Origin: Pagrus major
Lineage: Eukaryota > Chordata > Actinopteri > Spariformes > Sparidae
Assembly: GCF_040436345.1 (NCBI RefSeq)
Contig: NC_133221.1
Coordinates: forward strand, 3,008,618 to 3,072,617
Reading direction: 5' to 3'
DNA: 64,000 nucleotides
In this document: piece by piece, positions 23,801 through 34,500 of the stretch
Layout of the letters: every line of letters begins with the position of its first letter
How positions within the stretch are numbered: the stretch's first letter is position 1
Translations under genes and position numbers: made by a program
Notes under the pieces: model-generated
The model's database searches: none
Told to the model about the DNA's origin: nothing
What the model saw: the letters and a program-made list of their open reading frames with translations, nothing else

Positions 23801-25763
23801 TTCCCTCGGCTCTTGTGTCCTCTGCGGTGCGTCGCAGACAGCGGAGTGATCCACGTGCAGACAGCGCAGTATGGACGAACTGACAGAGAGACCTGCAGTG
23901 AGGGCAGACCTCCACAGCAGCTGCACAATATAAAGTGCTCTCAGAAGGGCGTCCTGCAAATCTTCAAGAAGAAGTAAGCAATAAAATTTAAAATGTTAAA
24001 ATTGTATTAACTAATTACTCTTTTTTTTTTTGTTTTGTTTGGGCAAAACGAGTAGTAAGGCCTGATGCAGCATGTACACAAATGTAGGATTAGTTTAACA
24101 ATAAGGTAAAGGGAGAGAGTAATGACTAAACCAGTCAAATAGCTGGCTAGATACTGAGCAAACAGTTCAAATAGTTAGATAGAAGTAAGAAGTAATAAAT
24201 AAATAGTTCAAATAGTTGGATAAAAATAGGCTTCTAGTTTAAATTGTTAGCTAAGTAACAACTAATGATTAACATTTCAAACAGCATACTAGAAGTAACG
24301 AGTAATGAAACGATCCAGGAGTTAGTTCACAGTAATAGTTCAAGAAGTTGGCTAAAAGGAAACTGCAATGAATAATATTTGCTTATTTATGTATTAATTT
24401 GTTATTAATGATATTTAACATTCAGCTCAGTAATCTTCTTGATCTTCTCCCTGCAGCTGTGATGGCAAGAGGGTGTGTGAGTTAAGCACAGCTGCCGTCC
24501 ACACTTCTGATCCCTGCTATGGCATCTACAAATACCTGGACACCACCTACCTCTGCATCCCAGCAGGTCAGTAACAGTTCTGTGTGTGACACAAAAAAAA
24601 CGAATAAGTTTGATAAGAGCAATATGTTTAATGAGACCCGTCTTTGCTTTGACAGTCAGCACTGTAGCATGTGAACATTCTTCGGCAATCCTGCAGTGTG
24701 GTAAGATCACAAGATCTCTTTTTGTTTGCGTTTTCACTTGTATTTTCTTTGCATGTCAACATTTATACGTGTTACTCTTCCTCCTCTTTTTGTCAGATGA
24801 AGGGCAGGTTATATTTGTCCTCGGTGCCGATTATGGACGCCGTGACAGGAGCACATGCTCTTTCAAACGTCCTGCCCGTGAGCTCCAAAACACCCATTGC
24901 TCAAGCCCCACTACTAAAGTTGCTGAGAGGTACGGGGATAGATACCGTACATGTTCGTGTTTTCAAATGAGGACACCCATATTCCCTCTTCTTCTGTGCA
25001 CATTCAAAGCTGCATTCAGTCACATTAATCTGCATCCACAGCTGTAACGGGAAGAGCAGCTGCACTGTCAAAGCAAGCAACTCGGTGTTTGGAGATCCCT
25101 GTGGTGGCACTTACAAGTACCTGGAGGTGGCTTACAGATGTCAGTGTAAGTAGCTCATCGGCCACGTCGGGTTGCTTGACTCTACATAAGCTAATCTGTG
25201 GTCCTGGAAACCAAATTGTTTAGTACACAAGATGGAGGAAAATGAATGACGCTGAAGTACAGTATATCCACATCACGTTGTTAGCACACCACAGATTAAA
25301 CATGAAACAAGGACGTGTCATTCAGGTCACATCTGTTTTACCCTGTTTGGATTCTTGGCTTACAGAGAAACATAAACGGATCAACAGCACAAAGGTTATG
25401 ATTGTTCTGAGATGTCATCTCAATATCCAGAATAAATGTTATAAATCCAGTTAAAATTGAACGTTTCTTCATGTTGCAACTTTACGTTTGTTTAGCCGGG
25501 GCTTTTCCACATAGCTTCGGCAGCGTGCGGCCCACAGAGCGAGCGCACCAGAGACTTCCGCCCACCGAGCCGGCTAACTTCCTGTTTAGCGCCCGGCTAA
25601 CTTGAATGAGGATAAAATCATTTAATCGTGCGGCTCTTCTAGACTTTACAGATGTTATTGGACCGAACGGCTCCAGTTATGACAGTGAAATGAGTCATTT
25701 CTCAGACACTTCTTCTAAAGTCAATATGTTGTCTGTTCTGCTGCAGATCCTGCGACTCTCTGA
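20895..25763 (+). CDS. RBL3: two-domain L-rhamnose-binding lectin, complete
   Basis: Exons are 20895-20925, 22867-22899, 23144-23239, 23838-23973, 24457-24566, 24656-24700, 24797-24929, 25042-25145 and 25747-25763 (234 aa). Exon sizes from the fourth to the eighth (136, 110, 45, 133, 104) are identical to RBL2. The signal peptide is [10 protein letters not shown] plus LLAATCLLIM-like sequence. Domain 1 has YGRTDRETC and [11 protein letters not shown]; domain 2 has YGRRDRSTC and [11 protein letters not shown]. The third exon is 33 bases longer than in RBL2, adding an 11-residue spacer ahead of the first domain. The predicted role is the same as RBL2, a secreted rhamnose/galactose-binding pattern-recognition lectin. 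Intron 1 contains a Gypsy-type fossil; the splice sites on both sides are intact. A polyadenylation signal is at 25995-26000. Confidence 0.9.
21098..22812 (+). mobile_element. Gypsy-type LTR retrotransposon fossil in RBL3 intron 1
   Basis: The leader region has a primer-binding-site-like tgggggctcgtcc (21254-21266). A gag-like region at about 21830-22815 is recognisable from motifs such as FFLLFERVA and [12 protein letters not shown], followed by a zinc-knuckle-like segment. No protease, reverse transcriptase or integrase is seen, and no clear second LTR. It is broken and incomplete, with several breaks. It is absent from the matching intron of RBL2, so it is younger than that paralogue split. 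Outer boundaries are approximate. Confidence 0.7.
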
Positions 25764-27447
25764 GCCAACAAGGAAGTAACCAAGAAACAGAAGAGACACC
25801 ATCATCTCATACAGAGCCAGTATGGTGCACTCGGGCCATATGAACTAAACATAGCGTGATTAATTAACAAACAGATGGATTTAACGAACCTCTGATTAAT
25901 GTTCTGTGCTGCAGTTTTATTTCCTCTTCTGTTTTTATTGGATTTAATTTTACTTTTATATAAAGAATAGTTTCCCTCTTTATTGTGCAACACAAATAAA
26001 CTCGCATTGGATTGCCTTATATTCTGTATCATTACACTAAACTATCAGATAATCTAGGTCATTTATGAAGCTTATTTTTCTGGGGATTTGGTGGGTCTCA
26101 TTTTTGTTGTATTCTTATTAAAACATATGTACTATTATCTGTACAGGTACAATACTACAGAAGTTAACTGTCCTAAATAAACTCTTTACTCCTCCAGTCC
26201 GTCCCTCGATACTAATGTCTTAAAATTCACCTTTTATCTTGTTTGAAATAGATTTTGAAAAAAAAACTGCTGAATTCTCATAATAAATATTCATATAAAA
26301 TAAAAGAAGTATTAAAATATAATGGAAACAGATGTGTCATATATGTCAATACAATCCGGCATCGGTCTGGAGTCACTGGGTCACACGACACCGAAGCTAT
26401 TGAATAAAAAAAAGACATTACTGATCTGGAAATATTGACCTTTTTCTTGCCTCCAAAACATGATTTCATTTCATTTGAAACATGCAGATTGTTGCGCTGA
26501 GCACAACAAATATCAGATGAAGTGAGTCCTACTGTTTTTATCCACTTTTAACTTACAGCAGCACATCTCTTAGTGTCAATATATTTCCTGAGAACTTCAA
26601 CACTAATGTTATCCCATGTCTTCTGCAACTCAAGCCAAAGTCTTTCCTTTGAATGTACAATAGATCTGTCCAGTTTATTTTCCAACTCGCCCCAAATTTG
26701 CTGGATGGGGATGAGGTCCGGACTTCGAGGGGGCCAGTCCATCAGCAGATTCCTTCTGTCGCAGGTTTTTCCAGCAATAGTTAGCAGAATGTTTTGGGTC
26801 ATTGTCCTCTTGGAAAATAAATCCAGGCCCAATAAGACGACTCCCAGATGGGACTCCGTGCCTCACCAGAAGGTTGTGGTATACTTTCTTATCCATGATG
26901 CCATCAATTTTCACCGAAGAGGTGTATTATTTGTCCCATTGAGTAATATAATGAGAATCAGTTATAGAAGAGTTGTAGTGTAAAGTCAAAATTGCCCTTA
27001 AATACAATACTTGAGTTAATGACTTTAGTTAATACAGGTTGGTTTTTGTTTATTTGTGAGTTTTCTGTGTGCATCTCCTGAGCGGTCTCAGGATGAACCA
27101 GCAGGTCTGGTGTCTGAATGTTTACATCTCTGCTTCATTCAGCTCAGATCTTCTTATTTCCTTGACTTGATGTGGCCGTGCTCCCCTCGACATGTTTGAA
27201 CCATCCAACATCAACAGATATCAGGACATGTTTTTGAACAAAGGCTCCTGGTTCTTGACTGAACAACCTATTCAGCACAGTGTAAACAGTAAGAGACTGA
27301 GGAGCCTGATCGGCAAATAAGCGCTCACATGACGACTTTGCATGAAGCTGAAGGTGACGAAGATAATAGTTAATGAATAACGAGTGATTTTAAAAGCTGC
27401 ACGTCTGCAGTCACAGACACAGAGAGAGAAACAGGGAAGAGACGAGG
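25764..27447. other. RBL3 3' UTR and intergenic stretch to gene D
   Basis: It holds the RBL3 polyadenylation signal (25995-26000) and a Tc1 relic (26548-26914). A near-octamer (ctttgcat, 27336-27343) sits about 110 bases before the gene D start. No further gene was seen. Confidence 0.45.
26548..26914 (-). mobile_element. Tc1-like transposase 3' fragment
   Basis: The minus strand encodes DKKVYHNLLVRHGVPSG, FQEDNDPKHSA (the second catalytic D region) and, in another frame, DWPPRSPDLIPIQQIWGELE (the third catalytic residue region of Tc1 DD34E enzymes). The two segments are separated by a frame change. The N-terminal part and terminal repeats are absent. It is a dead fragment. Confidence 0.8.
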
Positions 27448-28933
27448 ATGGAAAAACTTTTTCTGAGCATCATCGCTGCATCAGGCAAGTCTTATCTATA
27501 ATTTCCTCTTTCCTAATATTATTGAATGTGGTATTGTTGCTTGATGTACAGTCTAACTCAATGAAAAATCAGGCTTTGTCATTGTTACGGTTCAGCTGTG
27601 GGCTTCAGAGCCGTCGAGTCGTGCAGAAAATATCTTTCTTCTGGTTACTAATTAAGCCTCATTAACCTTCTTTAATACGTACAAAAATAAAGAAAAGTTC
27701 TGAACAAACAGCTCACAGTTTTACATACGATCTGAGCCGGAACCAGAAGGTCATTAAGTCATCTTTGGTCCAAATGTAACCAGTATGCATGTCTGTCACT
27801 ACAGGGCTGAGTGCCGTCTCATCACATGTCCCTCGTCAGTACCATTTTGTTTCTGACCTGAAGACCATGACTGAAGCTCAGAGGTACTGCAGAGAGAAAT
27901 ACACTGACCTGGCAACTATAGACAACATGGAGGACATGAGGATCCTGATCGACATGGCAGATAAAAGCTCAGTGGTGGACTCTGAATACAGCCACGTGAG
28001 TTCACTCTACTCTCTTTCTCATTTCAAAGCCATTTTTGACCATTAAGTGTGATGGATGGTTTTAAAGTTCTGCATTACTATTTAACTATTCAAACTTTGC
28101 TTTCAGTTTGCCTGGATCGGGCTGTACGATGACCTGGACACCTGGAGGTGGTCACTGTCAGACACCAGGATCTACAAAGACGAGGAGACTGAGTTCAGAA
28201 GATGGTCGCCTGAAGAACCGAACAACGACCACAGTGGGGAACACTGCGCAGAGATGTATGATAACGGACTATGGAGCGATGCCGGATGTCACAAAGCTTT
28301 TAAGGCGGTCTGCATGGATGTCAGAGGTGAGGATGTGAAGTAGTGAAGTTGCAAATGTACCAGTTTGGTGTTTGACCTCTCTGCCTCTTCGTCTTCGGTT
28401 ACATGAATGTGATTTAAAGCAGCTCGGTGTGAAGTCTGCCTTCACTTCGATGCGATAATCCGGGCCATGAAGCGAATTATAGAGTCTGATGACACACACA
28501 CCTCGACGATTAACAGGTTTATCCCCTGTGACTGTCTCGGTCCGAAGCGGGTCAAGAACAGGAGGCGAAACATCTCTGATGTGCATTTGTGGACGAATGT
28601 GGTGACGGACAGCTCCATAGTGATTTCACATTGTAACTTAGATTTTGATATTTTATTGGCGTACTTCCTTACATCTCTGGGGATTTATAGTGCCGTGGAT
28701 GCTGCCACAGACACAGCATGGGTGGCTGACTGTAGGTCAGGGTTTGTACCTCTGCACGTCTGTTTTCAGGGCTGAATGTGACGTTTGTCCTCACCAAAGA
28801 AAACATGAACTGGACTGAGGCCCAGAGCTACTGCAGACAACACCACACAGACCTGGCCAGTGTGAGGAACACGGCAGACAACCAGAAGGTAAAGGACGTA
28901 TCGAGGGACCGACACTGCAAAAATCAAACATAA
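27448..28933 (+). CDS. Gene D: secreted C-type lectin, CTLD1 complete, CTLD2 truncated
   Basis: Exons are 27448-27484, 27805-27995, 28107-28326 and 28770-28933. They join in phase to 203 codons, using a GC donor (tcag|gcaagt) after exon 1. The signal peptide is [12 protein letters not shown] plus GLSAVSS. CTLD1 has [40 protein letters not shown] and WSD (a WND variant). The start matches genes E, F and G. CTLD2 begins normally ([24 protein letters not shown]) but leaves homology after QKVKDV and stops 11 codons later at 28931-28933. The WIGLF half, the sugar loop and the KDEL tail exons are missing. It may be a secreted single-CTLD protein with a stub or a decaying gene. The exon 2 end ([10 protein letters not shown]) differs from E-G and defines a D-like subfamily. 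Confidence 0.7.
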
Positions 28934-31100
28934 ATAGATAAATGTAGGCGTAAATTAATGTTTCTGTTATTTAATTTGCTCCTGTGTGTATTTACCTTTA
29001 CAGTTAATTCACACATTTATCAACTTTTCCATGTTATTATTAATTTGTTCATTTTTAAATGTATTTCTGTGTTAATGTCTTTATTCTTTCCCCTTTGTGC
29101 TTCAGCCTCTGTTTATTTCCACTAACGTATTTATTCTGTGTTTTCTGTGTGACGGTGACGTGCTGACGGCTGTCACGCTCACTGGGGGTCTCTAGAAGAT
29201 GAAGTCTCAGTATAGTTCGTGTCTGTTGTTTAAAAACCTACTCGGCACTCACGCGGGTCTCATGACGGCTACGGTAGCTTGAATAATACTGATGTCAGGC
29301 ACTGAATTTGATGACATAACTGTTCACAAATGAGAAGCAAATGAGGCTGGAAAAAACCGTAGCCGGCACAGAGCTGAGTGTGTCGGGGGGGCGAGGCCTC
29401 ACTGATGACTGTATAACATACAACTTTATCCACTGACTCATATTTCACAGAGAAAGTGACTCTGAGACTGACAGTTTCCTGACTGACAGCGTTAACTGTT
29501 GCTCAGCTAACAGTAGTTAGCAGTAGCTCAGTTAGCCGTTCAGCTCCTCTCAGGTGACTGTGCTCTGACTCGGAGCTCCGGGCGCTGTGGGGTTTTTCCA
29601 CTGTCACTTTGGGCGTTGCTGAGTCGATCCATGCAGCGGCGATTTGCATTACCAGTTTAACCACGCCTGGTAGGGCCGCAGTGTGCCGGCCCACCTCCAA
29701 GCGGGCTGCGCCGACCCGTGACCACCCCCCATCTCCCCCTCAAACAAGCCTGTGTTGTGAGACTCAACTCATGTCTGAGCAGGAAACCTTAGAGAAAGGC
29801 CTTTTTAGTTGGTTTTGTTTTTCTCAGTGGTTTTGTAGCTTCTCACTAAATCTTTGTGTGTTTGCCTCTTCCTGCTCTGTGTCCACACCGAAGTCAGGAA
29901 ACAGAGGAGATGTGTGTTTTCCTCCTGGGCCAAAGTTGTTTGTGCTCGACTCCTTCGCTTTCACCAGCAGTAATGAAGCTGCTCGTGGGAGACTTCAGCT
30001 CAGTCTTGAGAAGCTGCAGCTTTATTTACCCACAACTGAGGCTCCACTGCACATTGAAGTCGCTGCTACCTGCCCTCTTTTCCTGCTGCTGCACTCTGGC
30101 CCAGCTCACACCCTCCCCTCTCTCTATTTCATTTCATTGGAAATGAAACAAGTTTTCCACTGAACTAGTGGAGCTTTTTTTAGCATCTGTTTATCCATAG
30201 CACTGAGAGGAGGAAGAGTTAGATATGCAAATCCCTGCAGCACCGGGCCGTCAGGTCCAACAGAGCGGAGCCAGGCCGACAACAGCTTGTTTACACCTCT
30301 GGTACAGGAGCTTTGGACTGACAGGTCAATAACAGACAACGATACATAAACACATTTTGTTGAAGTTCATATCAATGATCAGTCTGAAATAATGTCATTT
30401 CAGAGACGACTGGCTGCGTTTAGTAGCCTGATAGAAGAAATGAAGGATTGAGAGCTGCTGTTTCTTCTCCCCTCAGGGATCAACACCGCTGAATACACGG
30501 CTAACTAGCTAATGGTAGCTAAAGTTGCAGTTAGAAGTAGTTAGCGGTCTCCACAAAATATGATTCAGATCAGAATCCTGGTCGGGGCGTCTGTAAATCA
30601 GCCCGGTGAGCCTGAGACTGTCCCGCCTGGTCCTGCCCTGCTGTGCTGTGAATGGCTCTGAATCACCATGTTCACAACTGGATTCTTCACTATGGCAACC
30701 GCAGCTGAGGCTCATGGGTGTTGCAGTATTTAGAGCCATCTGAAAATGACAGATAAAACCAGATGTCTTAGAAACAAAGTCAATATCATTGACATCAGTA
30801 GATGGACCCTTTTCGTGGTTGTACTTTGTGTTGAGTGTGCAAGCTAATAAACTGGAGCTTGAATCAAGAGCTGTGCGCATAATTCCTGTCGAGATGACCC
30901 CCGGTAGCACTGACGAGGCTACAGCCACCAAAGTCCTCAGGCCGGACTTCAAGGTGCGTGACAAACATGTTTCGTGACAACAACAACTGAGGGTTTTTTT
31001 TTTGACAGATCTGCCAACACTCCTGTTTTTCCCATGTTTCCTATTAAACAAATCATTTCCTGGAAAAATACCTGCAGAATAGACGTGTTCTTTTCATGAA
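28934..31100. other. Unassigned stretch between genes D and E
   Basis: It interrupts the expected second half of gene D CTLD2. No CTLD remnant, transposase or reverse transcriptase was recognised. Long but compositionally unconvincing open frames exist around 29609-30163 (+) and 30509-31051 (-). A GC-rich part at about 29370-29760 contrasts with its flanks. It is probably an old insertion plus deletion of unknown type. Confidence 0.4.
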
Positions 31101-31108
31101 ATGCAAAT
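31101..31108 (+). promoter_or_regulatory. Octamer motif upstream of gene E
   Basis: ATGCAAAT starts 117 bases before the gene E ATG. The same octamer in the same orientation starts 117 bases before the gene F ATG. Confidence 0.5.
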
Positions 31109-31217
31109 AGTTGTTCACATGATATCTAATGATCCTGAGGTGCTGTGAGCTGTTTAAGCTATTTCAACAGATGCGAGTCTGAATGCTCACATCAGAATGA
31201 ACAGAGAGCCAGTGAAG

Positions 31218-31534
31218 ATGGACGTAGTTCTGCTGCTCATCTTGGCTGCATCAGGCAAGTAGTGATTATACATATACATATATATATTTCATGTATAGTG
31301 TTTATATTTTTTAGTGGGAGAGGAGTGGATTTGATAAACGATGGGAGAAGTTTAGAAGGTAAAAGACTCTTTAACAACTGAAGCACAGAAGTTTTTTTAA
31401 AAAGACGTCACGAGCCCAAAGAGTTGGGAACGCCTGGTTTAATATATAATGATGTATTGTTGTGTTCTGTTTTTAGGTTTATCATCCTTTAATGTAAAAT
31501 GTTGATCTAAAAAACAATTAAATGTGCTTTAAAT

Positions 31535-31576
<42 letters not shown>

Positions 31577-34500
31577 CATTTTATTTAAAGGTGCCTTTCA
31601 TAGCACTCATGGACACCTTACAAAACACACATAACATAACAACAGTACATCAGACAATATAATCAGGTAACATTGGTGTGGAAGTTAAATAAATAAATAT
31701 GAAATGCAATTACATAGTGCAATAATACAGTAGTACAATAATACATATATATAGTGTCGGAAGTGTGAATGTCTGGTGGGAGAGAGTTCAAAGGCTGGAG
31801 GCAGATGGGCTGAAAGCTCTTGACCCCGTGGTGGTTGGGTTGGCAGATGGGGCAAAGAGCTGGATGGTAGAAGAGGGTCGGAGAGTGCGGGATGGTGTGT
31901 GGATTAGAGGTCGACCGATAGTGGATTTTTAAAGGCTGATATAATAACGATAGTTTGGAGCAGGAAATGTTATTATATGTGATTAATATATAATTAATAT
32001 ATAATTAATATTATATAATATTAATATATTTAATTTAAACTTGTATGTATTCGATATCTATTAAAATCTACATGGATGATTTAAGTTGCACTTTAATGGG
32101 GGGAAATTAAGTGATCCTTCACATTTTTGTGAGTGATGGCACTGTGTGCCATAAAAAATAATAATCACAAAATAACACTGGTTAAACAAGGCGTATAGTG
32201 AAGGGATTTGAACTGTGATGTTTCTCATCCTCCCATAGTCAGGCTGTAACCACTAACCAGCTATAGGGATGGTATGTTAGGATTTTATCTTTATCTTATC
32301 CAAACTCTTAACAGTCCTGTTCTTTATCAATACTAAAGAATGGTTTGTTTTTTTAATTGTCTTTTTTTAAAAGAATAAATTCAGAACAGGAATTCATTTA
32401 TATTTCAAATATAACTACATATTGTTTCCACTGCAGCAACAGTAAAGTTTACAACAGCAAAGTCACTATATAAACTCAGTAATATCTGGAAACAAATCGA
32501 GGGGGGGGGCTGGTTTGTCTCAGCCAGCAGCTAAAGTTTACAAGAAATTGCCAAATTTTAAGATTGATGGCAAACTAAGCTGAACAGACTACACACAGAC
32601 AGCTTTCATTTGAGCGTGTTCTTAACAAGCTGTTAATTGTTGTCTTAACGAGCACTGCGGTCATGGAGGCTAAAACATGCCGGTGAAAATGTCGCTGTTT
32701 ATGCTGAAATATGATGCACGTTTGTGCTTGTTGAACAAGTGGTACTTATTGCCTCCGCCAAGGAGGTTATGTTTGTTGACTTTCAACCCGTGAAGGTTTT
32801 ATTGCACTTCCAATAACACGTGTCGTCGTCTCGAGTTATCTTCTTCACTTCTCTCCTCTCTCTGCCGCTGCATACGCCCGTCTCTCTCTCTCCCCTGCTC
32901 TCTCTGTGTGAAGAGCAGCCCCGCCCCTCAGGGATCAGAGCGACAGGGAGACAGAGAGCAGCGCAGGGAAGAAGCAGTTTATGGCGCTGTGGAAAAAACT
33001 GCAGCCATCGGCCACTATCGGAGCCAAGTTCCGCCGATTCCCATAGTTTGTAAAACGTCCTGTCGGCGCGGATTAATCGGCCAAACCGATTAATCGGTCG
33101 ACCTCTAGTGTGGATATGAATAAGTTCAGAGAGTACACCTGAACACACAGAAATGTGATGTTTCAACAATCTCACATTGTTGTTCTGTTGTTCCTACGAA
33201 TTATATTAGTAAATTTACTCCAATCAAACTCCTGTTCCTTTCTTTTGAGGATGAGATGACAATATAAATATTTTTTTTCTGTGTAAATATGTTCAAAAAT
33301 CAGTTTTACTGAAAGTTACTTTCAGTCACCTGGTGACGTCACAATATGCAAATTAGATGATTCAATTTACTCCCATCACAAACTTTAGGTCATTATGAAT
33401 ATTTTTCTCATTTACACTATGGATTTATCTCTCACCACTTCCAAGCTACAGCCTTTTGAAATCTTAAAATCCAAACGGAATATTTTCCTAAATAAACTCT
33501 GGCGCCTGGAGGGTTGGGACAACACAGTTTATACTGTTTTACTTTGTTTATATGTGGCGGACCCTGCCACCTCTCTAGCTTCAAACAGTGTTCTGGGACC
33601 TTATTCTCCTCTGAGAACAGCTTGTTTATTCACTGATGGAAAAGATAAATATTTCTGAGTTTGTATTATTACCTCATTAATATTGTAAATATAAAAATTC
33701 TGAGTTTGAATTTCTTCTCCAAAACTACGTAGTGCCCCTTTAATGATCAGCCTCTGTGCATGAGACGCATGCTCTACCACTTGAGTTACTGGGACGTCCC
33801 AGAGAAACACTGGTGTAATATATAACTATGTATTTTATTGTATTTCAGGTTGTCGTGTGTCTTTAGACTAAAATCTTCACCTGAATAACAATTAAATGTA
33901 CTGCAGTAAAAGTCTGATATTACAGTGAAATGTAATGGAGTAGAAATATAAAGTTACATAAACAGAAATACTGCAAATTGTCCTTAAAGTGTCAACAGAC
34001 ACCCCCAACCCTGTCACTAGTTTAAGTACAGTACTTAAGTAAATGACTTTGTTACATTCCACAGCTGATTTTACTGACAGAGACAACGACACACCTGAAT
34101 ACACTGAAATGCAACGTGACAAAGTCCAGATGATTCATAGAAGTCATGTTTCACCCAAATGTCACCAGTATGCATGTCTGTCTCTACAGGGCTGAGTGCT
34201 GTCTCATCACATGTCCGTCGTCAGTACCATTTTGTTTCTGACTGGAAGAACATGACTGAAGCTCAGAGGTACTGCAGAGAGAAATACACTGACCTGGCAA
34301 CTATAGACAACATGGAGGAAATGAGGATCCTGATCGACATGGCAACTAAAAGCAAAGTGCCCAGAGTGAGTTCACTGATGTCTTTCTTTAGTCTCAAAGC
34401 CATTTTTGACAAACATGTAAATGACACGCAGGTTGAAAGTTTTGCACTTCCACATTGGTGTAAAGTCAGTAGATACATTTTGAAGTAACATTTTGAGGTA

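Noticed and set aside
29609-30163. 184-codon frame between D and E
   Set aside because: Low-complexity, with no domain, no paralogue in the other units and no splice context.
31197-31220. Upstream in-frame ATG as the gene E start
   Set aside because: F and G have ACG at this position. The signal peptide starts properly at the second ATG.
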